Source: Metallyticus violacea (Eukaryota > Arthropoda > Insecta > Mantodea > Metallyticidae). From it: a DNA stretch of 64,000 nt. Below are positions 34,376-47,420 of this stretch, in pieces (positions within the stretch are counted from its first letter, which is position 1; the number at the start of each line of letters is the position of its first letter). Made by a program: the position numbers and the translations under genes. The notes beneath the pieces were generated by a model, which did not search any database, was not told the DNA's origin, and saw only the letters and a list, made by a program, of their open reading frames with translations. The stretch spans positions 85,400,001-85,464,000 of the forward strand of contig CM060835.1 in NCBI GenBank assembly GCA_030762175.1. Reading direction: 5' to 3'.

Positions 34376-34624
34376 CAAGAAATAATGTTTCCAACTTATC
34401 CTTTTTTAGTAAATAGCTTTTGTTTTACATCTTCCTTAATATCCATATATTCTTGCAGAGAAATTCCTGAAGATTACAATTTTGTAATCTTTTCCGGAAG
34501 CCATTCAAAATTGCTTATGTATGCAATTGATCACTCCCATTTTAGATTCAATAAAAGCAGTATGAGCTTTGCATACAATAACAGCAGACTCTGATGAGAA
34601 CATTTTGACTGTATACTTTACAGA

Positions 34625-35375
34625 TTCATATATATGTACACATACAAAACAGCATTCAATTGGGTAAAAGCTCATGCAGGACACCATGGAAATGAATTGG
34701 CTGACAAATTGGCAAAGCAAGCATCATGCAACAGAAAAATCCCAAGTTATCTAATGAAAGACACTAGTGATATGAGTTCAAATAAGTGGGAATATGAATG
34801 GCAACTAACCATAAAAGTGAAGATTTCCCAGAGTGAAAGACAGGATGCAGTTTAACATATCAGTAACACCAATTGTCACAGCTGTTGTTACAGTCATGGA
34901 TATTTAAGATCTTTTACCACAGGTTCAAAATATTGGATAGCCTACAGTGTCCATGTGGTATGCAGAGTAAACAGAGTTCAAATGAAAAATAGGAATAAAT
35001 GAAAGACACTGGCTAATTCCAAAAAATATGGTAGTAAAAACACATTAAAATGTTTCCAAGAATATGTAAATAGAATAAACCTTGACTTACTATAAAGCAT
35101 ATAGTAAATATCAAAGTATGTATAACAAGTACATATTAGGAATCAAAACAATTTGATTAGTTACTCCATGTTACAATAATTTAGTAAGGTTTCATACAAG
35201 GTATTCAGTTGCATAATGATGTTCCCCAGAAACAATTTTCATGAAATTATATATACACATACACAGCCATTAGAATACAGTCAAACCAAATGTTATATAT
35301 GTAACATTTGGCCTGTAATATTACTTGAAATGTAATGGATCATGCTGTACAAATAAATAAAATAAAAAAAAAAAA
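34625..35375 (+). pseudogene. 3' end of an RNase H-bearing LINE
   Basis: RNase H C-terminal block at 34,650-34,740 (FNWVKAHAGHHGNELADKLA, holding the conserved His and Asp of the last RNase H motifs). After a stop, a Cys-type motif follows in shifting frames (FYHRFKILDSLQCPCGMQ) with a closing segment FQEYVNRINLDLL to about 35,100. The 3' UTR likely ends in the A-rich tract at 35,355-35,372. Elements of the I group carry RNase H after RT, so this is a 5'-truncated I-type LINE. Fragment only. Confidence 0.7.
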
Positions 35376-37578
35376 CAAAGACAGAGATAAAGCACACATT
35401 AACATAAAAATGGAACAATATTTATTTTTATGTAATATTGTATAAAATATGTAATGTATACCAACATATTTAGAATGAAACTTTTAACACCACAATGACT
35501 ATGCTTCAATTCGTTGACATTCACTGTCAATAACATTCATCAAAGGATCACCAATACTATCAGATCAATACAAATGCTACATTTTGATAATAAGTTACTT
35601 TTTATTTTTAAAGAGGTGCACCTGCTTTTCAATAATAACTTAATACAGCACTCTGTGAGTACAAATATTAGTACACAAACCCTGAGAGTAAAGTGAATTG
35701 AGCTTCATTGGTTTCAAACATATAGAAAGATGAGGTCAATTAACTCTTTTACAGAACATGAAACACATGTAACTCTAAGAGAAACATATATGTTTGCAAC
35801 AAGAAAAAGAAGTACACAATATGTCACACTCATGATCTTAGACCCAAACTCAGGATCTTAAACCAGCAATATATTGCAACAGTGTAGCAGCCTGATAATT
35901 GATGTGACAATTGTAAGTTATTGCTCTCGTTAATTATGTCTTATAGCAGAATACTAATAAATGTATTATGGTGAAATGAAGAAGAATAAAGAAATGGAAG
36001 TTGCAAGAATAATGTACAAATATACATAGTCTCATAAAGATGGCTTTCAATTTCATGATGCAATTCCTATACATTAAGCATGTGATTATATATACATAAT
36101 TATACGTATATATGTATAATTACAAGTATACTTATTACATTCATATATATCCAGATATGGTGCTTGTTTGTCATAGATGTGCTATGCTTCAAGGTGATAT
36201 TAATTTTTTATTTTTATGAATAATCTTATTTCTTTCTCTCAATACTTCAAAATTATCCCCATGGCTTTTAGAGAATATTTTACCAGAATGTCTAGCACCA
36301 CTAAGCAAGAATTTATACATAACTTTCCATTGCAGTAAGCCTTCAGAATATTTTTCTAGAAAGACCTATTCAATTGAAACTGTAAGTATATTCTCATTCC
36401 CAGTTCATTACTACCCTTCAATAGGCACTGATTTATATTAAATGTAGTTAAATGAAAGACAGCATCAAATCTTTGTTACAATAATTTCTTTAAAAATATT
36501 TTTAATTCCCAAAATTTCAAGCAGGTGTTAATGAGCTAATTTTTTAAAAATGTGCAATAAGCATTCAAAGAGCAGGAATTAATACAAATGATAATCATCC
36601 AAAATATTCAAATGCTAGAGAAATCATACAAAGTTCTATGACTTATGTTAATGGAGAATTACAAACGATAAACAATATTTTTAATTGTTGGGAATGCAAA
36701 AACTATGAGACATGGCTTTCATACTGATATCAGAGCATTCAATGACTTTTACCTGCAGTGCAATAAAACATTAAATGTAACTTACATGTCTATTGTCTTT
36801 AATATTTTTACTATTTACCTGAAATATTCAAAACCAGCATTATGACCAGTAAATGTTGGTGAATCAAATTCTTGTACAAATGTACAAATTCTGGTTTATT
36901 TTATTTGTTAACTGTTCATATTTTGGAACTTAATATGAACTGAAAATAGAGATACAGAGGCAAAGTGCCCTAGAAAATCTAAGAGTTATGAATGTGTTGA
37001 TAATGGACTGTTTATACAAATAAAATTTTGCAATACATTGAAAACAAATCTTACTATTTATTTTTTTCAAGTAAAATGTGTTTCTAAATTTTTAGTATTT
37101 ACATACAAAATATGGCAATATTGTGCATATTCAGTCCTTCTAAGTAAGCAACCACTGTGGAAAGAAATAATTAACATTATATTGCCTCTATAAAAAAATT
37201 CAAACTTTAATAATTAATCACAATATAAATTAAATGATAAAAAATTTGAATTTTCTACAAAATTTGAACTAAAGAAGAAACAGTACCAAAGTTTATAATT
37301 ATATAAATAATTTAAGTAGAAAACATATACAGAAAATTTAACACCTTTTAAAGTATGGTTCAACTCACAAGACATTAATAAAAAAAATAGTTCATAAGAC
37401 ACAAAATTTAAATGACAAAACAGGTTATTAAGAAAAATTACTTCTAAAAATATAATGAAAATTCTTGATATAAGTACTTATCAGATGACTTCTAATTTGG
37501 AAGATTTGAATTAAGCTTTAAAGAAACTCAAAAATAAAAAGCAATCAAGCTCAGATAATAATAGTAGTAGTACTTATT
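35376..37578. other. AT-rich DNA, nothing recognised
   Basis: Very AT-rich with an imperfect TATA-rich palindromic patch at 36,085-36,155. No gene is supported. Confidence 0.5.
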
Positions 37579-37967
37579 TTTCATGCATAAACATACAAAA
37601 TTTGTTAATGAAATAAACACAAATTAAAAAACATTAATTTTAAATATAACAATCAGGAACAGTGCCTTTGGCAATTTCAGAAGGCACTAACTCCATCAAA
37701 ATTTATTCCAATTTGATTAGCTCAGCCCCTCTAGCAGCTACCTACTGGAATATTCAGGTGGTGGTGGTGGCGGCGGCGGTTAGTTCTCATGCATCAACAT
37801 ACAAAAGTTTTTAACAAAATAAAAACAAATTAAAAAAACATTAATTTTAAATTTAGTCAGTGCAATTCCAGAAGGCACTAACTCCAATCAAAATTTATTC
37901 CAATTTGATTTGCTCAGCCCCCCAGTCCCCAGTTCATTAGCAGGTACCTACTGAAATATTCAGGGGA
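37579..37967. repeat. Tandem duplication of ~180 bp with GGT/GGC spacer
   Basis: Copy A (37,581-37,758) and copy B (37,786-37,965) share TTTATTCCAATTTGATT, AGAAGGCACTAACTCC, the CATGCAT-AACATACAAAA start and the ACCTACTG-AATATTCAGG end. Between them lies a GGT then GGC trinucleotide run (37,757-37,780). Copy B abuts the 3' end of the LINE at 38-43 kb, so the unit may be its 3' UTR. Confidence 0.7.
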
Positions 37968-40900
37968 CCGGGCTCCAATCTAACCAAAAACAAAACACAA
38001 TATTAAAAATAATTTACACATTCAATACAATATTATGTTATATTTCTTACAACTAAACCTTCCTTATTTTTTATTTAAACCCATTTGGCCAAATTTCTAT
38101 CCTTAGAGTTGCTTATTCCTTAGGACCTTATACACACTAACACCCTAGTTATTGGTGTTATCCTGTTTAACTAATGCTAGATAACTAGTCTAATTCCCTC
38201 CCCTACTCATTTCATCCTCCTTTGACTATCTGACAATTCTATACCATTTCTCAAACACCTTTCTTAAGTATTTTACATCCATCACTATTTTTGTCTTACC
38301 TTACATATGTATTTTCCCAGTTCCTTAATGCTTTCAAATGATTTAAATTTAAAATTCTTATACCTGTTATTTCATTTGGTAAACTTTCCCATTTCATAAT
38401 AGGAACTGTTCCCTCCAAAACTTGGTTTGCTTACATTCTAGATACAATGCCAAGTACTATCTGGTTCTTCACACATAGGACATATCCCCTTAGTGTCTCC
38501 ATTTTTTAATCCACTTAAATATTTTACTCTTCTAAACCATGCCAATCCTTCCCTTCTTACCTTATCACAAATTTCAATATATCTTTCTCTTCCCTATACA
38601 TTTTTTAGTGAATTATATAATTTCAGAGATTTTTTGGTGTTATACTCGTATTTCCTGTTTTTCATTATCCTGAATTCTTATTGTTATCTCTTTCCAAAAT
38701 CCTTAACCCAATCTTTCTCCCTTGTACCATACTAATCCCATGCCAGATTCTTGTAGGATATTTTGGATTTTAGCTAACCAAGTTTTTCTTCCCTTAATTT
38801 TTCCTTGTTCTATCAAACACTGACTACTGATGATCTCCTCTTTTAGCCTCCCTATTCTTTACCAATATTTCAATACTCTTTCTATGACCTTGCTATTATA
38901 GCCCAATCTTCCTAGTTCCATTAGGGCAACCTCGTTCGATGAAGATCTAGGTAAGCCTATAGAACAATTCTACAAAATAATCTATTTATCATATTTATCC
39001 CTTTCCATCCTTCATGGTCCCCAAATTTCTATTCCATACATCATTCTGCTCCCCTTTATTAAGCCATTATTCTCTCTAACCATTTTACTTGCATATTTAG
39101 TATTTTGTTTACACAAGATCTGATTATGCTCATGGCTACTTTTCCTTCTGCTACTGCTTTCCTTTTTTTGATCGCTCCATTTCCCATTGCTAGACAATCT
39201 AACACCTAAATAATCAATTTTCTTGACAACTTCAATTTCTGTGCTCTGGCACCATCATTTTTCCTGTTTTTTTAATTTGAAACCTTTTTTCATCCCCATA
39301 ATTTTAGATTTGTTTTTATTTATCTTAAGATCCCATTCTTTACAAAATGTGCCTATAGCTTCTAATAATCATTTAATCCTACACTTGTTAAAGAACCTGT
39401 TACCAAATCAGAGCAGACTCGGCATCTCTATATTATTTATAGTTGGCAAATATACATTACCTTTACTAATTTCTTCTAAAACATCATCAATAAATAAATT
39501 GAAGAGAACTGGGCTGAATTTACATCCTTAGACCTACATTGTTTGATATTTTATGTGTAACCCTCACTCTTTCTTATTTAACACAAAATTTGTTTTCCTT
39601 ATAAATATTCTGAAATACCTTTATAAAATTCTGGCTAACTCCTTTCTTTCTCAGTTTAATCCAAAGTGCTTCTCTAGAAATTGTGTCAAAAGCTTTTTCC
39701 AAGTTCATAAGCATCAAATAGATTCTACCTCTTTTATTACTAAGATATTTATCAACTAATGTTCTAATTATAAAAATATTGTCAACTGTTCTTTTACTTT
39801 CCTGAAGCCAGATTGAAATACTAAAATTTTCTTTTATCTCTCTGTTCATTCTTATAATCTTTTTTGCTAACGCTCCCATGAAGATTTTCCCAATAATTGA
39901 AAAGTAAACTAATTCCACTATAATTTGCTGGGTTCCTAATATCTCCTTTACCTTTATAAATTGGTGTTACAATTTCTAATCTCCAATTTTTTGGTATTTT
40001 TTCTTCTTCATAGATTAAGTTCAGTAACTGCCCCAGTATGTTTAAACTATTAAGGTCTTCCACCCAAACTTTCCAACATTCCCCTGGTATTCCATACTTT
40101 GTTAGTTTAACAAAACTAACAATTCCATGCTTAACATTTTGATTTGTTCTAAAATTTCACTTAAAGTAATTTTGCTATCTAACAAGTCTAGTTTCTACAG
40201 ATTATCAATATTCAAATTATCTTGAATAACTTTTATCCCCAAAAGACCCTGAAAAAACTTACACCACTCTATTTGTGATACCACATTATTCCCTCCCTTT
40301 CTTTTGCACATTTTACCTATGACTGCCCAAATTTTCTTGTTGTCATTCTTCTTTGCTGCCTGATTTAACTTCTGACTAAGCTTTTCTCCCCACTATTCCT
40401 TTTTCACCTGCATCTCCATCTTTCTACAAGATAATTGCCCCAGTCTTCTCTCCTGTTTGACTCCAGCATTTTAGCTTCCTCTGTACCCTTATTCTTGTAT
40501 CTGAACATTCTTTATCGTACCAACTATCATTCACTTTTAACCTCCCCTCAAACACTTTCATTTTGTTTCCTGCATTTTTACAGTCTCCTCTATACTAAAA
40601 ATATATTCTTCAACTTTTCTATTCTCTAATAATGCTGACAAATATCTCCCCCCATACGTTCCACTTCTTGATTTAACTTTGTATGGAACATTTCAGCTAC
40701 ATCATTTATCCATCTGTAATGTTTAATTGGATACCTAACTGGAAATTTTCTTCCTCCTACTATCTTCTATTGTTTGGATCTTCATTTTTAATGGGGAGTG
40801 ATTACTTGGACTTATCATATCCATAATCTCAAAGCCTACTATATATCTATCCAGACCTATAGTATATAACATATAATCTATAACACTTTGCCCATTTTTA

Positions 40901-43000
40901 TTTACAAAAGGGAATTCTTTCCCCCTCATCTTTTCCTTTTACTCTATTGCACATCAAAAGTTACTCTCTTCACAGAACTCTATTAATTTTTTGCCCTCAT
41001 TATTGAAAACTTTATCATTACTGCCACGCTTCTCTAAATTTGCTTCTATTGAGCCCGAGGCATTGAAATCTACCCTAATCTGTTCTTCCCCATATTCTTG
41101 TAATTAGATTCCCCACTAGCATTAATTCCACATCTGTATATTTGTCCTGCAGTTCTTTAATGTTTTGTCTGAATTTAATAAACAAATTTGAATCATAAAA
41201 GCTTGAAAAGGTAGGTGGATTATAAACAATACCTAAACACATTGTGTACTTCTTTGACATATGTCAGTGAATATAATCATAGCACTTTATCACCTCCTAA
41301 ATTCTTTTTAACCTTAAATTTGAAATGTTTATCTCTTCTCACAAATAATACTATGCCACCAGACACCCATCCTTTTTTTTCCCATAATAATCATACCCAG
41401 TGACATTGATAACAGAATCCTTTAGTATTCATGTCTCAACCACTGCTAACACAAATGCCCATTTGAATATCCAATGAATGTCACCATTTCATATTTTCGT
41501 TATTAACCCTTCAAACATTCCAGCATACTATAGATAAGGTACACACTCCTGAATCCTTTCTCCCAAACATATAGTGCTCCAACTTCGCTTTGCTTCTTGT
41601 TAGTCTTGCCTCTTTATCTCTTTATCTGACTTGACTCTTTGTTCCTCTACCTGCATAACACTTTCCCCAGGCATGGAGACCACTCAACCCTGCCTTTCTC
41701 CACATATTCAGACCAGCCATAGAACCCAGTGCTTCTTTGTTGGTATCCTCATGCAGCTGCTGATGAGACTGTGGAATGTGTCGTGGTGATGTCGTCAGCT
41801 GTTCATCTTTCCCCTTCTTTCCCTTTGCCATTTCTTCTTCTCCGCCACCACCTTGGATTCCTGGATTTTGATCCTCTCTCCTGGCTGAGCCCACAACTAT
41901 TGCATTTTGTCCATTCTGTCCATATATGAAAAAATTCAAACCCCTAAAGTATGCAATCTTGCCTTCTCTGGTTTTTTTATTTGCTTCAATAAAGTAGCCC
42001 CATATGCCCCTTCTTCTTACCATAATCTTGCTGGATGAATATCTTCATACCCCTAAGTTTTTTTGTACTTTCCAGCAACAATCATTTAAATTTCACGGTG
42101 GTACATTTGACAAGTACTGGCCTCAGTTTAATTTCTTTTCTACCTATTCTAAATGAGTCACATATTTCCCAGCCCTGTAGTTGGATTCCTAGCTCTTCCT
42201 TAAATATTTCTTCAACCTCTTGCCAAGTTCTCTCTATTTTCCTATATTCCAAAAATGATGTTTACTTTCCTGTTATTTGCCTCAGCTTTTTCCAGCCTCC
42301 TTATTCTTCCGTCATGGTTCGTGAGATTTTGTTCCACTCTTTGTTGATAGTTTGCAACAATCTCTCTCATATCTTTGGTCAATTTGCTTTCTTGTTTCTA
42401 GCCTCTTCTCCATCTTTTTTAATTCAGCATTTTCCTCTGATATACCCTTTAGCATTCCTATGACCTGCTCCATTCTGGACTGGGATTTAGTTCCTCTCCG
42501 CCGATCACTAATAATGCCATCAACACATAACTGTACATGGTCACTTGATCATTGAAACCATTTTCTCCAGCCTTAATTTTTCTTTTATTAAAAAGGCCGA
42601 TTCTTTTTTTTTTTTTTTTTTTTTTTTTGAGTAGTGTTTAACGCCCGTTTTCACTACTGAGGCACCACAGGCGGTGGACACTGATGATACATGAAATGAA
42701 ATGATAAATTGGGAAAGGATATTTTTTTTTAAGGAAGGAAGCGTTCCAGGCCTAAGTTTAGGTACCTCCCCGGCATTTGCCAGTTATGAAGACTGAGGAA
42801 AATCTGGAAAAAACCCCAGTCAGGGAGAACGGTCCTGGCGGGATTCAAACCGCAGACCTCCCGCTCACGAGTCCGTGCCTTAACGACCTCGGCCACCCGT
42901 GGCGGTAGGCCAATTCTGACGCGATAGACTCTGCATAGGTTTCCCAGAAATGCATTCATGTTAACTATGTTAAAATAGTATGCTACTGTCATTATCTCTA
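37968..43000 (-). mobile_element. Decayed APE-type LINE, clade uncertain
   Basis: Minus strand. ORF1 remnant with coiled-coil-like sequence at 41,622-42,590 (MEQVIGMLKGISEENAELKK in a broken frame), interrupted by a SINE at 42,604-42,906. EN pieces: 41,075-41,260 (LGIVYNPPTFSSFYDSN, then MLVGNLITRIWG where GDFNARIG is expected) and 40,735-40,929 (FVNKNGQSVIDYML, SPSNHSPLKM). RT pieces: 39,821-40,063 (KNWRLEIVTPIYKGKGDIRN) and 39,574-39,918 (GRIYLMLMNLEKAFDTISRE). A Cys/His motif CPMCEEPDSTWHC lies near 38,470. The YADD box is not recognisable. Stops are frequent, so it is an old copy. Confidence 0.7.
42604..42906 (-). mobile_element. SINE-1 copy inside the 38-43 kb LINE
   Basis: Near identical to the copy at 17,088 in head, B box and 3' end, with a T24 run (its A tail) at 42,606-42,629. 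Flanked by AGGCCGATTCT (42,591) and AGGCCAATTCT (42,907), an 11-bp target-site duplication with one mismatch. Confidence 0.9.
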
Positions 43001-44261
43001 CAAGATGCTATAGTTGAACAATAACATTACCAGAGCTTCTACCTGGAAATACCATTTTAAAATCAAAGAGAAAAGAAAGGAATAATGAATTTATCTTACC
43101 ACAAAGATCTCATTGAAATAAAGCATTCATATAGGAATTGCAGTCCTTCTTGTGTTTCTGGTATTGCTAGTACCAACTACCAGCAAACTCTGAGTAGTTC
43201 AACCTCTAGAAAGAGCTTCTGCACACCTTTTTCTTTTCTTCACATATAATTTGCTATTCACACTTTCGACTACACTTTTAAGAAATGAATTTTCTATGTA
43301 TGAAACACTTCGCAAACAACTTGCAACAAACCATCAGTGTTTAATGGTAAATAAATCTGGATTAACAGAACAATTACTAGAGAAGGTTGGTCCCTTTCAT
43401 CTCTGCGCTTGTTCATCATATTTCCAAGCTACTTCAGGTAATTCCCTGCCTTATTTCCATATATCATATAGTTCATATTATGTATATATATTTTTCAAAT
43501 TTGTCATTGTGGTCTATTATCAATAGGCCCATACTCAATTCCTGATTAGGACAAATCAAGTAGGTGGGCTTTTCCCTTGTCCTGAAAAGGTTACTGCCAG
43601 ATAACTGTAAGTCAACTGGGTTCATCTGCAGCACCATTATAAATTCCATTCATTGTTTTGAAGATACATGGAAGACAGAATGCTGAACACTTATTTTCCT
43701 GAGTAAGTTTATTTGTGACATAAGCTAATAAGCAAATACAGACAAAGAATGTAAAGAACTCTTTTACTTTCCTTTTCTTATAAATATGAATCACTCCTAA
43801 GAACCAGCAATATCCACTTGTTCTGTTCAAAATAAATAGGCAAATTCTCTATAGACTTCCATATAACATGATATTAAGAAAATATTTTTCTTAATATGTT
43901 ATGATTCCCTGCTATACATGCTTTTCTTTATGTCATATATGAACCTACTTACTAACAGTTTGAAAATGAATGAAAGCTTAACACCACATTTTCAAACCAT
44001 AAAAAATTGGCAATCTTTCTATTAGTACACAGCTACTTTTTGTTCCACATTACAATCCATGTAAAATTTAAAAACTATGCTACTGTAACCAGTATTTTGA
44101 TTAAATGGCATAAAATATATAAGTATATATAATGTTTGTTAGGTTTATACTAGAATAAGCTGCATACATTTGCTTACTAATAAAAATGTTGATTATAAAC
44201 TTATGGGTTCTGATTCCAAGTTTTTCTTGTCAATTCCCCGATATAGAATATACAAGGGGAC
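43001..44261. other. AT-rich DNA, nothing recognised
   Basis: No supportable gene. Short ORFs have no recognisable domain. Confidence 0.5.
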
Positions 44262-44307
44262 TGCCTGTGGTGCCTCGGTAGTGAAAACGGGCGTTAAACA
44301 CCATTAA
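44262..44307 (+). mobile_element. SINE-1 3'-end fragment
   Basis: Only the last 45 bp of SINE-1 (GCCTGTGGTGCCTC to ACGGGCGTTAAACACC), in plus orientation. Confidence 0.65.
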
Positions 44308-44599
44308 AAATAATATATATACACAACAGAATTCTAAAAGTTCTTGGCCTAACCATGAAAACACAAGATTTAACGGAAGATTTTTTTTTATTTTTCTACA
44401 TAGTCACCTTTTAAATCAAGGTTTTTTTTTTTAATTAGGCATTATTAAGTAGAGGAAGAATAAAGAGAAGATTAATAAGGGATTATAACCCCCTTTTTAG
44501 TCCAATGACTTTCAAACTTTTTAATACCTTTAGTAAAATAAGATTTGTCCAACTGTGAAAAATAAGCATATGTCTCAACTTTAACATCATTTGATGTGA

Positions 44600-45830
44600 A
44601 TCTTCATCCACGCAGTCATTTCTTCATGCTTGGGAACAAAAAGTAATCACTGGGAACCAAATCTGGCAAATATGATCGATGTAAAAGCGCTTGGATATGA
44701 AGCTCATGCAGTTTGCAGCAATAATCCCAGATACATACGAAGGTGCATTATTGTGATGAAAGAGAATTTTTTTTTTTTTTGCAAGGTGTAGACATTTAGC
44801 CTGAATAGTATCCTTCAGTTGGTCCAATAATGAAGCATTATACTCCCGGATGATGGTTTTGCTTTTCTAGAGGTGTCTACAAGCACAACACCATGAGAAT
44901 CCCAGAAAACCATAGACATGACTTTTCCTGCAGATAGAACCATTTTTGCATTCTTTGGTGCACTTCCACCTGTTGCCACCCACTATTTGGACTGCTCCTC
45001 CATCTCTGACATGTATAATAAATCCATGTTTCATCTGTAATATGAAACATCAGAGAAACTCACTGGCAGTGCATTTAAGTAAATCTAAACACTCTTGTAA
45101 ATGTTCATTCAATTGCAGTTTTGATCTATTGTTAACAGACATGGCACCCATTGAGCTGAAAATTGTCTCATATACAAAACTTTGTGTAAAATGTAGTGGA
45201 CATGGCCTCCCGAGGTCTTTGCAATGTCAGCCAATTCACCTTCAATGATGATTTTTTACATTTTTTTTTTTTTTCATTTGGTTTATTTACAGATGCTCTT
45301 TAACATCTCAGGTCATGAGCATCCCATTCAAATCAGGGCAGGAAGCTGCCGACAAATTTTCCTCAGAGGCCTCTTCTTTCAGGCTTGAGTTTCTTTATTG
45401 TGCCATAAATGTACGACATGGGACCCATGGCTTTACTTCCCTTTCGAAGGAAGCCATACTTTGGATTTGTATATCCAAAAAATCCATTAGTCCTGGCTGG
45501 GATCGAACCAGCGATCTTGGGTTTAGGAGGTTACCACTACACTATAAGGAAAGACTCCTTCAACAGGATCATTGAATAAGTCATTGTGAATTTTGGATAC
45601 AATCTTATCAGTTGTAGCAGTTTTGAAATGCCCTGAGTGCTCATCATCTTGAATGGAAGTATGACCACGTTTAAATTTCGCAACTCACTTTTTAAACATC
45701 GAAAATGAAGAAGAATCCTTTAATGTGGAATCTAACCCCTTTTGTATTTCTTTTGGGGTTAACCCTTAAAAATGAACTACTTTGTTACAGCTGCTTTTGT
45801 TTTATTCATTTTGTAGAAAATGTTAACACT
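44600..45830 (-). pseudogene. mariner transposase, broken
   Basis: Order on the minus strand: N-terminal DNA-binding part (TPKEIQKGLDSTLKDSSSF, then FKRGHTSIQDDEHSG, ATTDKIVSKIHND), the SINE, then ELADIAKTSGGHVHYILHK and FSAQWVPCLL. The first catalytic Asp sits in ITDETWIYY, followed by WVATGGSAPKNAKMVLSAGK and MVFWDSHGVVLVD. The second catalytic Asp region reads FHHNNAPSY, where HDNA is usual, so that Asp is replaced by Asn. Several frameshifts and stops are present. Cut-and-paste transposase, inactive. Confidence 0.85.
45246..45556 (-). mobile_element. SINE-2 copy 2, nested in mariner
   Basis: Minus strand; B box GGTTCGATCCC, body and 3' end as in copy 1, with A tail (T run at 45,261). Target-site duplication CCTTCAA at 45,239-45,245 and 45,557-45,563. 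It interrupts the transposase between NDPVEG and ELADIAKTSG. Confidence 0.9.
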
Positions 45831-45983
45831 AGTTTGTTTACAAGATCATCACAAATGTGTGACTACACACTTACATATCTGAAACTTTACAACACGACAT
45901 CTAAAGAATGGTACTTAAAATCTATCATAGTAATCACCACGACATCTCTGAATCAGGCCAAGAACTTTTAGAATACCCTCATA

Positions 45984-47019
45984 TAAAGGCTTTTGAAGCT
46001 TAAACTGTGCATAACTTGAAATAAGCTTTCACCTAAATTTAACTGATACTCAAAATGAAGACATACACCAGATAATATACATAACTGCTATGTATTGATA
46101 GTAAAATTCTTGATGTTTTCAGTGCCTCTTATTCAAGAAACATTGCAACCATTTTAAATTTTAAAATCCAATTAAACTACATTCAATTATAAGAAAAGTA
46201 TGCTGAATTTGTGTTTTGAAAATAATTTTCCCCAGAGGAAACAGAGGTATGTGTGAAAGTTGATAATGGTTTTCATAAAGTCACTATTGCAAAAACAATA
46301 ACTTTATACTAGCTGTATTTTTTTGTTTTTGTTTTGAAGAGTTTCTAACATTCTTATGAATACCATGCTCTAGAAAATTACAATTCCTACACAAGCTATA
46401 AACCACTCATTAAATCAATAATGTTTTAATTTACATATATTTTATTTAGAACCAAAAGTAGACTGAGTATGCAGAATTTATAGCATTCAACTACATTTTC
46501 ATATTCTTCATTATTCAAATATTAAATGAAATAAAGATATTCTTGTTGTGCTAATTATTTAAAAAGAAAGACATTGTTGAAATGTTTATCTGAGGTTTTC
46601 TGCTATATGGAATTGGCATTATAAACCATTTCTTAAGAAAATAGCTTCTTCTGAAAATGTTGAACAGGTCTCATCATATCCTCCCAAATATCTGATGCAG
46701 TCAAATCAGCTAACGTAAGAGTTGTATAACCAAAAGCTTGTGAATTTATTGAACATATTTATTTATAAAGTATTCTAGCAACAGTTTTTATTCCTTATAT
46801 AAGCTATTGTCAAATATATATCAATGCAATTTTTCTTAAAGAAACAGAGTATTTTCATAAATAGGTATATATTCCCAATGAACACAGGATTTGCACCATT
46901 TACATAAATATGTTTACAGAGTTCTATAACCCTATAATAGAGTTCTTCACTCTATTGGTTTAACAATGTCATATTAACATATAAATTATAGCCCTAGAGC
47001 TACCAGCTACCATATTTAT
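45984..47019. other. AT-rich DNA, nothing recognised
   Basis: No gene or repeat that I can support. Confidence 0.5.
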
Positions 47020-47420
47020 ACAAATCTAATGCACCCATTTCTGGCTGAATTCCAGCTGTAAAATTTGGATGCACCTTAGAAGTGATGTTGCATTAGATTA
47101 GAGTGCAATTCTAAACCTCCTTCATTTACTCTATCTCTCTTTAATTTTTCCAAGTCAAGTGCTTGGTGTCTTTTGTTAAGAGGGGTAAATTGCACTAAAA
47201 TTTATCTGGAAATCGATGACAAACAATCGATGTCATATGAAGCCAGATTCAAACTAAATATTATTCTTCATGCTGAGAAAATTGGAAACAGGCATGCTGA
47301 GGGAATTTGGTGTAGCAGAGAGTAATGTTCACTTGTGAAACCAACATAAACTGGAAAGTGTTACTGGAATAAAGCATAAACCTAGAGCTGTATAAAAGTG
47401 TTACGGTAACCTGCAATAAA
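47020..47420 (+). pseudogene. pogo/Tigger-like DNA transposon remnant (HTH part)
   Basis: At 47,215-47,370 two frames give MSYEARFKLNIILHAEKIGN and REFGVAESNVH, then SVTGIKHKPRA, which resembles the N-terminal helix-turn-helix of pogo/Tigger and jerky transposases. CAAATCTAATGCACCC (47,033) upstream could be a terminal sequence. No catalytic domain is seen. Confidence 0.5.

Larger units (their letters stand above)
44323..45983 (-). mobile_element. mariner transposon with terminal inverted repeats, SINE nested within
   Basis: Terminal inverted repeats ATTCTAAAAGTTCTTGGCCT start at 44,331 (plus) and at 45,974 (minus). The right end reads TATGAGGGTATTCTAAAAG, consistent with insertion at TA. 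The transposase is on the minus strand and runs in several frames from about 45,830 down to 44,600. A SINE-2 splits it at 45,246-45,556. Confidence 0.85.

Noticed and set aside
41729..42555. Plus-strand ORFs in 41.7-42.6 kb as host genes
   Set aside because: Antisense of a minus-strand LINE ORF1. Hydrophobic reading comes from T/C-rich complement.
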